Assembly: GCF_047425865.1 (NCBI RefSeq)
Contig: NZ_CP179735.1
DNA from: Macrococcoides equi
GTDB taxonomy: Bacteria > Bacillota > Bacilli > Staphylococcales > Staphylococcaceae
DNA: 64,000 nucleotides
Reading direction: 5' to 3' (one strand)
Shown: one piece after another, positions 10,224-18,721 of the stretch
How positions within the stretch are numbered: position 1 is the first letter of the stretch
Layout: every line of letters begins with the position of its first letter
Notes under the pieces: generated by a model
The model's database searches: none
The model's input: only the letters and a program-made list of their open reading frames with translations
What the model was told of the DNA's origin: nothing
Program-made: the position numbers and the translations under genes

Positions 10224-10441
10224 TATTGTTCCGTGTAAGTAATCTTATAAGTTTCGCCTTCAACTTCTAACATATCGTCCTGATGAAGCTTTTTCCCGCG
10301 TCTATTCTCTTCTTCACCATTAAGCATTACAGGATTATCCTGTAGGTACCACTTAGCTTGACCACCTGTAGAGATAATACCTTCTGCTTTTAGAAATTGG
10401 CCTAAAGTGATTTCACTATTTAATTCGACTATATTTACCAT
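10223..10441 (-). CDS. yaaA: S4-domain RNA-binding protein YaaA
   Basis: A 72-residue protein made of one S4 RNA-binding domain (LGQFLKAEGIISTGGQAKWYL), as in the small YaaA/RlbA proteins coded between dnaN and recF in Firmicutes. It is thought to act in ribosome assembly. It overlaps recF by one base. Here it does not directly follow dnaN: four unrelated genes lie between them. Confidence 0.9.
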   Translation of the reverse strand: MVNIVELNSEITLGQFLKAEGIISTGGQAKWYLQDNPVMLNGEEENRRGKKLHQDDMLEVEGETYKITYTEQ

Positions 10442-10519
10442 TCACGGTTCACTCCTATTCCCTGTCAGTCATTATATAATTATACCTTTAATCTTGAAAA
10501 ATTGCATGTTTTTTCACAC

Positions 10520-10560
10520 AAAATAAAACGCTGAATGCTTATCATTCAACGTTTTATTTT
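10520..10560 (-). terminator. Terminator after bdbC
   Basis: Long stem pairing AAAATAAAACGCTGAATG (10520-10537) with CATTCAACGTTTTATTTT (10543-10560), T-rich on the minus strand. It ends the bdbD-bdbC unit before yaaA. Confidence 0.85.
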
Positions 10561-10588
10561 GTGATTAATACATATTTTTCTAAATACA

Positions 10589-11008
10589 CTATCTTAAGTT
10601 TTCATTCGGTTTCTTTACTAAGAGCATCATGATGGTGATAAGTAAAAACGCCGTCCCTGCCAAAAAGGGAATGGTGATAAATCCAAAATAATTCACATAT
10701 TGCGTAGTACACGGGATACCGCCTACACATGGCTTAATTGAAGCGAAGCCAGGTACTTTTTGTTCGATGTAATGCAAGGCAGATATGCAAAATCCTATTA
10801 CCGAGAACGTCATAATCAAATATTTAAAATGATATGCATTCGTGAATGCTGCAAATCCTGCAATTAACACTAATGGATACATTAATATTCTTTGATACCA
10901 GCATTTTTCACAAGGTACAAAATGCATGATTTCTGAATAAAATAAACTACCCAGCATTGCCACCAATGCAATTACCCAGGAAATATAAAAGTATTTAGTG
11001 TTTTTCAT
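10589..11008 (-). CDS. bdbC: Disulfide oxidoreductase, DsbB/BdbC family
   Basis: A membrane quinone-linked oxidase that re-oxidises its thiol-oxidase partner. The 139 residues form about four transmembrane helices. The first cysteine pair is C33-x2-C36 (CEKC, after helix 1) and the second is C94/C100 in the external loop (CVGGIPC). Its ATG overlaps the bdbD stop (TAATG), so the pair is coupled. BdbC/BdbD pairs in Bacillus support DNA uptake proteins and other exported disulfide proteins. The specific substrate here is unknown. Confidence 0.92.
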   Translation of the reverse strand: MKNTKYFYISWVIALVAMLGSLFYSEIMHFVPCEKCWYQRILMYPLVLIAGFAAFTNAYHFKYLIMTFSVIGFCISALHYIEQKVPGFASIKPCVGGIPCTTQYVNYFGFITIPFLAGTAFLLITIMMLLVKKPNENLR

Positions 11009-11724
11009 TATTTCAACGCCTTGTCTATCGCTGCCGCTACTTTGTCCATATCCATTGGGTCTTTAAGCGCTTTACCATCAACGATGATTGTGGGTGTTGA
11101 TTGAATATTATGTTTCTGAGTAAGATCGATATCTTTTTGTACAGCCACTTTTTCTTTGTTAGCCTTAATATCTTCAACAATCTTGTCTACATCACTCACT
11201 CCAGCAGTTTTTAAAGCTTTTTTGACTGCACCCATCGTTAACCATTTATCTGTACTGCCATTATGTGTTTGTAATTTAAATAATGCATCATGAAAATCCC
11301 AGTATTTGTCTGGATTATTTTTTAATACTGTTTCTCCAGCTAAACCACCTAAAATTGATTCTTCAGCATGGAAAGGTGTGTGAATGAAATAATATTTAGC
11401 TTTTCCTGTATCAAAATATTTTTTCTTCAGTTCAGGCTTCATATTACCGTCAAAATACTTACAAGCTGGGCATTTAAAATCTCCAAATTCAACGACTGTT
11501 ACTTTTGCATCTTTCTTTCCCATCATCGGTTGTCCCTGAACATCTACTTTATCAGTTTTCACAGGATCTTTACCTTGATTACTATTTTCAGAAGTATTCA
11601 TCGTAGTATCTACTTTCTCTGTATCTGCCTTATCTTTTTGTTTCATGATTACCATTGCTGCTAAAGCCCCTACAACAAGTAAAGTAAGTGCCATCGTAAA
11701 AATTAAAGAACTCTTGTTTTTCAT
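11008..11724 (-). CDS. bdbD: Membrane-anchored thiol-disulfide oxidase, DsbA/BdbD family
   Basis: Introduces disulfides into exported proteins. An N-terminal membrane anchor (about 8-27) is followed by a charged linker, then a thioredoxin-fold domain with active site C85-PA-C88 and a helical insert. The cis-proline loop is QSTPTIIVDG near residue 210. The partner BdbC lies immediately downstream. A perfect 12-bp inverted repeat lies 24 bp upstream of the start codon and may control the pair. Confidence 0.92.
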   Translation of the reverse strand: MKNKSSLIFTMALTLLVVGALAAMVIMKQKDKADTEKVDTTMNTSENSNQGKDPVKTDKVDVQGQPMMGKKDAKVTVVEFGDFKCPACKYFDGNMKPELKKKYFDTGKAKYYFIHTPFHAEESILGGLAGETVLKNNPDKYWDFHDALFKLQTHNGSTDKWLTMGAVKKALKTAGVSDVDKIVEDIKANKEKVAVQKDIDLTQKHNIQSTPTIIVDGKALKDPMDMDKVAAAIDKALK

Positions 11725-11747
11725 CAGAAATACCCCTCTTAATCATG

Positions 11748-11788
11748 TTTATACTATGATTTATATTTAATAAAATTCATAGTATAAA
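11748..11788 (-). promoter_or_regulatory. Perfect 12-bp inverted repeat upstream of bdbD (operator candidate)
   Basis: TTTATACTATGA (11748-11759) and its exact reverse complement TCATAGTATAAA (11777-11788) are separated by 17 bp of A/T. The repeat lies in the bdbD promoter/leader region and includes TATACT, a -10-like hexamer. It is not followed by a T-run, so a protein-binding site is more likely than a terminator. The binding factor is unknown. Confidence 0.5.
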
Positions 11789-11842
11789 TTTTATATTAAA
11801 TAAAATAACAATGCCACAAATAAATAATTAATCTTTTGTGAA

Positions 11843-13084
11843 CTATTTTGTTTGTAATGCGCGCTTAAAGTTTTTCAGTAAACTCTTGTCGTTACTAAAG
11901 ACACTACCTTTATAAATTTTTGCTGCTACGTAAAATAAAGCAACAATCGTAACGATGCATAATACAATACCTATAATGATTTCTATATCGCTTGTCTTTT
12001 GAGAAATAGTTCTGAGTAACATCACCTGAGGGGTAAAGAAAGGTATGAAACTCGTAATTTTTACAAGTAAAGTGTCTGGTGTTGTCAAACTAAACATAGC
12101 GATATAAAAAGCAGCCATATTAAGAAATGTTACCGGCATAATTGCCTGTCCAATATCTTCAATCCTATTCGTCAATGAACCTACAATAGCACTTAGGCTA
12201 ATGTATAACAATAAACCTAGAATTAAAAATATAAGGGCATACATTAAGACACGAACATTTTCTTGTGTAAATTTAAAACCAAAATTCTCAATTGTCTTAT
12301 TGAGATTAAAGACTTTAACACTGATAGCTATCGTTATCGCATACACAATGATTTGTACAAGGGCTACTGCAATCACTCCAATAATCTTAGCCATAAGATG
12401 TGTAATAGGCGAAATACTCGTCACTATCATTTCAATGACACGAGAAGATTTTTCCTGTGCAATCTCAGTGGCAATTTGACTGCCATAATTAATTGTTATA
12501 AAGAAAATTAAAAATATACCTGCATAAACAAGGGCCGTATTTACAGCTTTACTCTCCTCTGATACTTTATCATTCGCATCTACCGGCTTAATAACTTTAT
12601 TATCAACTTTTGCCTGTGACAATACTTTCGCAAGTTTATCAGGTGCAAGATTTAATGACTTAGCTATATTATTACTTTGAAAAGCTGTAAGAGTAGATTG
12701 TATCGGCATCATCTCATTGGTTCCCATGCTGTCCAAAGTATAGACCTTACTCTCGATTGATTTATCCTTATTTTCTTTAATATCGATTAACACTTTATAC
12801 TTTTCGTTTTTAATCCCTTTTTTACCCGCTTCTATATCAACAATCTTTAATTTCTTATCCTTATTTATTTTTTGATATTCTTGTTTAAACAATGTCGCCA
12901 GCTGGTTATTTTCTGAGGAAATGACAGTAACATCATCCTCACTCTTATCAAAGAAATCATAAATTTTATCAGCGTTACTGAGTGCAATAATCGCTAGTAT
13001 AACAATCAATGTTGTAATAATGAATGATTTACTAGACACTTTCTTCCAGAATGTAAGCCAGAAAGTTGGAATAAATTTATTCAT
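11843..13084 (-). CDS. ABC-2 type transporter permease, NatB-like
   Basis: The permease half of an exporter. The 413 residues show one N-terminal transmembrane helix (about 22-38), a large external domain of roughly 130 residues, then about five or six helices in the C-terminal half, including the stretch AQEKSSRVIEMI typical of NatB-type permeases. The ATG at 13084 overlaps the end of the ATPase gene (ATGAATAA), which fits coupled translation; an ATG at 13117 lies deeper inside the ATPase gene and lacks a clear ribosome site. Homologues move sodium, antibiotics or peptides, and the substrate cannot be told here. Confidence 0.82.
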   Translation of the reverse strand: MNKFIPTFWLTFWKKVSSKSFIITTLIVILAIIALSNADKIYDFFDKSEDDVTVISSENNQLATLFKQEYQKINKDKKLKIVDIEAGKKGIKNEKYKVLIDIKENKDKSIESKVYTLDSMGTNEMMPIQSTLTAFQSNNIAKSLNLAPDKLAKVLSQAKVDNKVIKPVDANDKVSEESKAVNTALVYAGIFLIFFITINYGSQIATEIAQEKSSRVIEMIVTSISPITHLMAKIIGVIAVALVQIIVYAITIAISVKVFNLNKTIENFGFKFTQENVRVLMYALIFLILGLLLYISLSAIVGSLTNRIEDIGQAIMPVTFLNMAAFYIAMFSLTTPDTLLVKITSFIPFFTPQVMLLRTISQKTSDIEIIIGIVLCIVTIVALFYVAAKIYKGSVFSNDKSLLKNFKRALQTK

Positions 13085-13973
13085 GCTGACCACCCACTTT
13101 CTCGATAAAGATTTCATTCAGTGAAGGTTCATTAACTTGAAATCTTGAGACATACCCAATATCCTTCACCGCTTCAAAAATATTTGGTGCAATGTCACCA
13201 TTCGCAATCTGAATACGCACATCATTTTTATTCTGCTTAAACTTTGTTACACCAGGAATATTTGCTAACATACTGAAATCATGGTCTCCTTCGATAATGA
13301 TTTCTTTTTTTCCGAAGTCCTGTTTAACTTTTCTAATTTCTCCAGAAACAACAGTCTTCCCTTTATTCAGGATACAAACATGATCACACATTTCCTCAAC
13401 ATGCTCCATACGGTGTGAGCTAAACACAATTGTTGCACCCTTTGCATTAATTTCCTGTACAGCTGATTTTAATAATTCTACATTGACAGGGTCTAATCCA
13501 CTGAATGGTTCATCTAGTATGAGTAGTGATGGATTATGAATAATTGCACCGATTAATTGAATCTTTTGCTGATTTCCTTTTGAAAGATCTTCAATTTTTT
13601 TGTGCTTATTCTCTGGTACCTGAAAACGATTCAACCAATAATCCAGTGCCTTATCAATATCTTTTTTCTTCATACCTTTCAGTTGTGCTAAATATTGTAT
13701 TTGTTCGCTTACTTTAAGTTTAGGATTTAAACCACGCTCTTCTGGTAAATATCCTATTCTGTCCGTCACTGAATAATCAATTGATTTACCGTTATAGGTA
13801 ATCGATCCACTTGTTTTTGATAACAGTCCAAGGATCATTCGGAAAGTAGTGGTCTTACCCGCACCGTTTCCTCCTAAAAAGCCAAGCATTTCACCAGCAG
13901 GTACAGAAATGTTGACATTATCTACTGCTTTGAAATCATTAAATTGTTTACTTACATTTTCTAAAATAAGCAT
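13077..13973 (-). CDS. ABC transporter ATP-binding protein, NatA-like
   Basis: The ATPase partner of the following permease, 298 residues. It has Walker A GGNGAGKTT (34-42), the signature DLSKGNQQKIQ, Walker B LLILDEPFSGLD, and a C-terminal extension of about 80 residues as in drug/sodium exporters of this class. The ATG at 13973 has GGAGG at ideal spacing; an upstream ATG at 14024 has none. The pair lies between dnaN and bdbD, an unusual place for it. Confidence 0.88.
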   Translation of the reverse strand: MLILENVSKQFNDFKAVDNVNISVPAGEMLGFLGGNGAGKTTTFRMILGLLSKTSGSITYNGKSIDYSVTDRIGYLPEERGLNPKLKVSEQIQYLAQLKGMKKKDIDKALDYWLNRFQVPENKHKKIEDLSKGNQQKIQLIGAIIHNPSLLILDEPFSGLDPVNVELLKSAVQEINAKGATIVFSSHRMEHVEEMCDHVCILNKGKTVVSGEIRKVKQDFGKKEIIIEGDHDFSMLANIPGVTKFKQNKNDVRIQIANGDIAPNIFEAVKDIGYVSRFQVNEPSLNEIFIEKVGGQHE

Positions 13974-14035
13974 TGATATTCCTCCAAATAAAGACGTTAC
14001 TGTCATTATAAAACAGTTTTTCATTTTTGTGCGTT

Positions 14036-14080
14036 AAAAAAAAGGACATTACACAATCTTAACAATTGGTAAGGTCCTTA
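14036..14080 (-). terminator. Possible terminator after dnaN
   Basis: On the minus strand, AAGGAC (14079-14074) can pair with GTCCTT (14047-14042) before a run of about nine T. The loop is 26 nt, so the hairpin is weak. Confidence 0.4.
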
Positions 14081-14085
14081 AAGCA

Positions 14086-15219
14086 TTAATATGTGCGAAT
14101 CGGTAAAATTAATTGAACAAGACTTTGATCTTCTTCAGGTCGTAAAATAAATGGTCTCATTGTTCCGAAGAACTCCACTTGAACTTTATCATTATCTATT
14201 GCGCGTAACGCATCCATCATATATTTTGAGTTGAAAGAAATTTTTATTCCTTCACCTTCAAATTTATCTGTCTTAACATTTTCTTTTACAGTACCGATTT
14301 CCGGTGATGTTGATGATAACTCTACAGCATTTTCGGCAGCAGATAATTTAATGACATTATTTCCGCCTTCTCGAGCTAATAATGATGCACGATCAATCGC
14401 ATGGAAGAAATCTCCGTTATTAATTGATAGTGCAGTTTCGTAACTTTCAGGGAAAAGTCTTGAAGTATCTGGATAATTACCTTCCAGTAAACGAGAAATA
14501 AAATTAATATTTCCCACTTTAAATAACACCTGATTAGAGGCAAAGAATATATCAATCGTTTCTTCTGAATCATCAATAATTTTATTCAGTTCACTCAGTG
14601 CTTTACCAGGAATAATAACATTGATAGCTTTAATGTTCGTGTTTTCTAATTTTAGCTTTCTTAACGCTAAACGGTGTGAATCTGTTGCAGTACAGTTTAA
14701 CACACCATCTTGTATCATCCAGTTAACACCTGTTAACACTGGTCGTGTTTCTGACGTGGACACAGCGAAATTTGTTTGTTTGATTACATTCTTTAATACT
14801 TTGATAGGTAAAGTAATTGCTTCGTGTTCACTAACTTGAGGTAATAACGGATATTGATCTGAATCAATACCTGAAACGTTAAACTCAGATTGTCCAGATG
14901 TAATCTTTGCCTGGAAATGATCATTTGTTTCGATTGTTACTGTATCAGCAGGTAATTTTTTTATGATATCGACAAAGAAACGACCTGGTAATACGATTGA
15001 TCCTTTATTTTCAACGGTTAATATTTCGTGATCTCCTAATTCAGTAGGTATTGTAATCTCAATAGATACTTCTGAATCTGAACCTGTTAATACTAATTTA
15101 TTGTCGAATACATCTAATTTAATACCTGTTAATACGGGTAATGTTGTTCTTGGCGAAATTGCTTTTAACGTATCATTTAATTGAGTGATAAAGTAATCTC
15201 TTTGAATCGTAAATTTCAT
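14086..15219 (-). CDS. dnaN: DNA polymerase III sliding clamp (beta subunit)
   Basis: The ring-shaped clamp that tethers replicative polymerase to DNA. The 377 residues are standard, starting MKFTIQRDYF and ending in the family-type hydrophobic tail QLILPIRTY. The three repeated clamp folds are about 1-125, 127-247 and 249-377. It follows dnaA, separated by a 175-bp gap that holds DnaA-box-like sequences. AAGGAG precedes the ATG. Confidence 0.98.
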   Translation of the reverse strand: MKFTIQRDYFITQLNDTLKAISPRTTLPVLTGIKLDVFDNKLVLTGSDSEVSIEITIPTELGDHEILTVENKGSIVLPGRFFVDIIKKLPADTVTIETNDHFQAKITSGQSEFNVSGIDSDQYPLLPQVSEHEAITLPIKVLKNVIKQTNFAVSTSETRPVLTGVNWMIQDGVLNCTATDSHRLALRKLKLENTNIKAINVIIPGKALSELNKIIDDSEETIDIFFASNQVLFKVGNINFISRLLEGNYPDTSRLFPESYETALSINNGDFFHAIDRASLLAREGGNNVIKLSAAENAVELSSTSPEIGTVKENVKTDKFEGEGIKISFNSKYMMDALRAIDNDKVQVEFFGTMRPFILRPEEDQSLVQLILPIRTY

Positions 15220-15394
15220 ATTTGAATAAGCTCCTTAAAATGATATTTATATATATTTTATCTCTTTTAAAACCGTAATAATAGTAATAGGGGCTGTTAA
15301 TAGGTGGATAAGTCTAGTAAAGTGAGTGACGAGAAGATATCCACATGTGTATAACTTGTGTGTATGTAATAAAAAATTATACACATTTTGCCGA
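15220..15394. other. dnaA-dnaN intergenic origin segment (second DnaA-box cluster, possible unwinding region)
   Basis: An AT-rich stretch with DnaA-box-like words: AGGTGGATAAGT near 15302, TATCCACATGTGTATAAC near 15338-15356, and TTATACACA near 15376. In B. subtilis the unwinding element lies in the equivalent dnaA-dnaN gap (incC). The AT-rich block at 15225-15275 would be the candidate here. Confidence 0.65.
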
Positions 15395-16726
15395 CTACCC
15401 CTTGATATCTTTTTCTATGTTTTTGATATCGCTTTTTAAACTATTATCATCTTCTAATTGCATTCTTATTTTTTCGTGCGCATGAATAACGGTTGAGTGA
15501 TCACGACCTCCAAATTCCTCACCAATCTTAGGTAATGAGAAATCAGTTAACTCTCTTGCCAAATACATAGCGATTTGTCTTGGAAATGCAATAGATTTTG
15601 TACGTTTTTTAGCGCTAAAATCTTCAAGACGAATATTGTAATAGGCGCCAACTGCAGTTTGGATATCGTTAATCGTTATTTTTTTAGGTTTACTAGAGGC
15701 AATAATGTCTTTTAAAGCTTCAGCGACTAAATCTGAATTAAGTTCACGATTCACGAGTTTAGAATAAGCGACAACTTTAGTGAGTGCGCCTTCTAATTCA
15801 CGGATATTAGATTGTATCTGTGTAGCGATATAAAGCATTGCTTCGTTCGGTATTTCTATATTTTCTTCTTCTGATTTTTTGCGCAATATGGCGATTCTTG
15901 TCTCCAGATCTGGAGGAGTAACGTCTGTTGTTAAGCCCCATTCGAATCGAGAACGTAAACGCTCTTCTAAAGTTGGAATTTCTTTTGGTGCACGATCACT
16001 TGAGATAACAATTTGTTTATGATTTTGATGTAGTTCATTAAATGTATGGAAAAATTCTTCCTGAGTTGATTCTTTACCAGCAAGAAATTGAATATCATCA
16101 ATTAATAACACATCAACATTACGATACTTTGAACGAAATTCTTCTGTTTTATTGTCCTTGATAGAATTGATAAATTCATTTGTGAACTTTTCACTTGATG
16201 TATAAACAACTTTAGCATTTTCTTTATGTTCCATTACGTAATGGCCAATTGCATGCATGAGATGGGTCTTGCCTAAACCTACGCCACCGTAAATAAATAG
16301 TGGATTATATGCTTTAGCTGGAGCTTCAGCTACTGCCAGGCTCGCGGCATGACTGAAGCGATTACCACTCCCTATAACAAATGTATCGAAAGTATTATCA
16401 GTATTTAATTGGCTCGGTAAGATTTCCTGAGTTTTGCTTGGTTCAGGTTGTTTTTGCGGAGGAATCTCTGTATCTTCAAATTCATCAGAAATTACCTTGA
16501 TATTTAAATGTTCCCCAATAGTTTCTTCTATGACTTCCTGGATTAGGTTAAGATAATTTTTCTTTAGCCAATCTGCATTGAAAGAAGTTGGTGCTAAAAT
16601 AACGATTTGATTATTATCTAATGATTTAATCTTTGTTTCACTAAACCAAGTATCGTAACTTGCATTTGTGAGTTTTGTTTGCAATTTTGCTAATACTTTA
16701 TCCCATATCGTATCGATTCCACTCAT
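15395..16726 (-). CDS. dnaA: Chromosomal replication initiator DnaA
   Basis: Binds DnaA boxes at oriC, melts the origin and loads helicase. The 443-residue form has domain I (1-85), a linker (about 86-110), AAA+ domain III with Walker A GGVGLGKTHL and Walker B VLLIDDIQFL, and domain IV with the signature GGRDHSTVIHAHEKI near residue 410. I chose the ATG at 16726, with AAGAGGAAC upstream and the family N-terminus MSGIDTIWDKVL. The extension up to 16822 is untypical. DnaA boxes upstream suggest autoregulation. Confidence 0.97.
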   Translation of the reverse strand: MSGIDTIWDKVLAKLQTKLTNASYDTWFSETKIKSLDNNQIVILAPTSFNADWLKKNYLNLIQEVIEETIGEHLNIKVISDEFEDTEIPPQKQPEPSKTQEILPSQLNTDNTFDTFVIGSGNRFSHAASLAVAEAPAKAYNPLFIYGGVGLGKTHLMHAIGHYVMEHKENAKVVYTSSEKFTNEFINSIKDNKTEEFRSKYRNVDVLLIDDIQFLAGKESTQEEFFHTFNELHQNHKQIVISSDRAPKEIPTLEERLRSRFEWGLTTDVTPPDLETRIAILRKKSEEENIEIPNEAMLYIATQIQSNIRELEGALTKVVAYSKLVNRELNSDLVAEALKDIIASSKPKKITINDIQTAVGAYYNIRLEDFSAKKRTKSIAFPRQIAMYLARELTDFSLPKIGEEFGGRDHSTVIHAHEKIRMQLEDDNSLKSDIKNIEKDIKG

Positions 16727-17100
16727 AATGTTCCTCTTTCTTTTTAAAAAAATTTCAAAGTTATACACAAATAAAAAAATGTGAATAAACTTAAGCACAA
16801 TGTTTATTTTATTTATCCACAACCTATTAACAGTTTGTGGATAAAAGTTAAGATATTAACGTTATCCACATGAAATATATCAAAATCTTATCAGAAAAAT
16901 ATTATAATATCAAGTGTTAGAGAGAGTTATCCACAAAATTATACTTACTCACACGGAAGGTATATTATAAATGCGGATATGTGATTTGAGGTGTGAATAA
17001 CTTCTTGAAAAGTTAAAGTACCTTAAAAATATCCACAAAAGGTTGTGAATAAATGTGGATAAGTGGATATCTTTTCTAACTTCCTTTAATAAGAAACGGG
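16727..17100. other. oriC: Origin of replication oriC, DnaA-box array upstream of dnaA
   Basis: Perfect TTATCCACA boxes lie at 16813-16821, 16862-16870 and 16927-16935 (forward). Perfect boxes in reverse lie at 16836-16844 and 17054-17062. Near-boxes are TGTGAATAA at 16992-17000 and 17044-17052 and ATATCCACA at 17029-17037. The array lies between divergent dnaA and rpmH, the usual place in Firmicutes, and gene direction switches here. No gene lies in this stretch. Confidence 0.93.
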
Positions 17101-17129
17101 TTGATTTTAGAGACCTCATTTGATATACT
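17101..17129 (+). promoter_or_regulatory. Promoter of rpmH-rnpA
   Basis: TTGATT (17101-17106), a 17-bp spacer, then TATACT (17124-17129), about 70 bp before rpmH. Confidence 0.65.
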
Positions 17130-17197
17130 TCAATAGTTACTGTAAATCACTAGACGAAATTCGATAGATGAAATATTAAATAATGGAGGTGTTTTAA

Positions 17198-17335
17198 GTG
17201 GTAAAACGTACTTATCAACCAAATAAACGTAAACATAGTAAAGTTCATGGATTCCGTGCACGTATGAGCACAAAGAACGGACGTAACGTATTAGCGCGTC
17301 GTCGTCGTAAAGGCAGAAAAGTATTATCAGCGTAA
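17198..17335 (+). CDS. rpmH: 50S ribosomal protein L34
   Basis: A 45-residue, very basic ribosomal protein: MVKRTYQPNKRKHSKVHGF, then RARMSTKNGR, and a C-terminal ARRRRKGRKVLSA. It starts with GTG at 17198, with GGAGG 9 nt upstream. It is the standard neighbour of oriC on the side opposite dnaA and leads the rpmH-rnpA-jag group. Confidence 0.96.
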   Translation: MVKRTYQPNKRKHSKVHGFRARMSTKNGRNVLARRRRKGRKVLSA

Positions 17336-17366
17336 GATCACTGAACATTCAGTGGTCTTTTTATTT
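17336..17366 (+). terminator. Hairpin after rpmH
   Basis: GATCACTGAA/TTCAGTGGTC stem followed by TTTTTATTTT. It probably reduces transcription into rnpA, which is needed at lower levels than L34. Confidence 0.75.
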
Positions 17367-17438
17367 TGTTTAAAATAAGCAGGCATTCTAGTATAATGAT
17401 TAAAAAGTAACTATTTAGTGATAAGAAGTTGGTGTACT

Positions 17439-17786
17439 GTGGAAAAAGCGTATCGTATTAAAAAAAATGATGATTTTCAAAAGGTTTATAAACAAGGGAA
17501 ATCTGTTGCTAATAGACAATTCATTGTTTATAGACTGTCTAATAATGAAAATGAACATTTTAGATTAGGGATTTCTGTTTCAAAAAAAATAGGAAATGCC
17601 GTGACACGTAATCGTATTAAACGAGCAATCAGAGAAAGTTTTACGCGCCATAAAGATGATATTATTAAAGATGACTTTATAATTATTGCCAGAAACCCTT
17701 CAAAAGATATGACGGTGGAAGAGATTCATAAGAGTCTTGAACATGTGATGAAGATTGCGAAAGGTTTTAATAAAAGAATTAGTTAA
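17439..17786 (+). CDS. rnpA: Ribonuclease P protein component
   Basis: The basic protein subunit of RNase P, which trims the 5' leader from precursor tRNAs. About 115 residues, starting MEKAYRIKKNDDFQ and containing the RNP motif RNRIKRAIRE (about 60-70). The family N-terminus matches the GTG at 17439. A GTG at 17418 would add seven residues but has no ribosome site. The gene lies in the usual rpmH-rnpA pair. Confidence 0.95.
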   Translation: MEKAYRIKKNDDFQKVYKQGKSVANRQFIVYRLSNNENEHFRLGISVSKKIGNAVTRNRIKRAIRESFTRHKDDIIKDDFIIIARNPSKDMTVEEIHKSLEHVMKIAKGFNKRIS

Positions 17787-17807
17787 TCTTATAATGGGGG
17801 AGTGCCT

Positions 17808-18590
17808 GTGTTAGAGAAAAAATACTGTGCATCGACAGTTGATGAGGCGATTCATCAAGGTTTAGTTGATTTAAATTTAGAAGAAAAACAAGTAAAGATT
17901 GAAGTTTTAAGTGCCGGAAAAAAAGGTTTCTTTGGATTTGGTCAATCGGATGCAATCGTGAAATTAATTGTTATTGATCCTGAACTTAAAAAATTACCCT
18001 CTATAGAAGCAATTCAGAGTAGAATGACAGATTTAAAAGAAGAGGTTGGAGTTCAGAAAAAAATTCAGCAAGAGATAATTGAAACGCATCTTCATATAGA
18101 GCCTGTAGAAGATAAGGAACTAACTAAACATCAATCTAAAGAAAAAGCATTGAACGATACAGAACGCTATCTATCAGAAATTATCCAAGCTATGGGATTA
18201 CAGGCTGATGTACACGGAACAATTAAAAATAGCAGTGAAGTTTTCATTGAACTTGATTCAAAAGACGCTTCTCGTATTATAGGCAAAAGAGGTCAACTCT
18301 TAAATAGTCTGCAGCTTCTTGCACAAAATTACTATAATCATATTGAAAAAGGCTATACAACGGTGACTTTAGATATTGAAAACTATAGAGCTAAACGCAC
18401 AGAAACATTGCAGAATCTGGCTCTAAATATGTCTAAAAAAGCAATTGCAACTAAAACACCGGTGAAATTTGAACCTATGCCAAACTATGAAAGAAAAATT
18501 ATGCATCAAATATTAACGAATATTGAAAATATCGAAACATATTCTGAAGGACGAGAGCCGCATCGATATTTAGTTATTAAAGCACGATAA
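17808..18590 (+). CDS. jag: Jag/KhpB RNA-binding protein
   Basis: An RNA-binding protein (also called KhpB or EloR) linked in other Firmicutes to cell elongation and sRNA/mRNA control. The 260 residues hold a Jag-N domain (1-50, GFFGFGQSDA), a charged linker, a KH domain (about 120-195, RIIGKRGQLLNSLQ with the GxxG-type loop) and a C-terminal R3H domain (ending SEGREPHRYLVIKAR). The GTG at 17808 lies 7 nt after GGGGG; a GTG two codons earlier is too close. In B. subtilis yidC/spoIIIJ lies between rnpA and jag; it is absent here. Confidence 0.9.
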   Translation: MLEKKYCASTVDEAIHQGLVDLNLEEKQVKIEVLSAGKKGFFGFGQSDAIVKLIVIDPELKKLPSIEAIQSRMTDLKEEVGVQKKIQQEIIETHLHIEPVEDKELTKHQSKEKALNDTERYLSEIIQAMGLQADVHGTIKNSSEVFIELDSKDASRIIGKRGQLLNSLQLLAQNYYNHIEKGYTTVTLDIENYRAKRTETLQNLALNMSKKAIATKTPVKFEPMPNYERKIMHQILTNIENIETYSEGREPHRYLVIKAR

Positions 18591-18596
18591 TTATAA

Positions 18597-18650
18597 GATT
18601 GAGATTAACTCTAAAAACAGATTGTTTTTAGAGTTAATCTGTTTATTTGA
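18597..18650 (+). terminator. Terminator after jag
   Basis: Near-perfect 16-bp stem GATTAACTCTAAAAAC / GTTTTTAGAGTTAATC, followed by TGTTTATTT. Confidence 0.85.
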
Positions 18651-18721
18651 AGCAAAAGTATTTTAATTTTTAACGATTCGCAATACAATCAACAAATGGA
18701 CATTAAAGGGAGGATCGATGT

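Noticed and set aside
16727..16822. Longer dnaA start adding 32 residues
   Set aside because: The extension lies in AT-rich origin DNA, has no ribosome site, and the family N-terminus begins at 16726.
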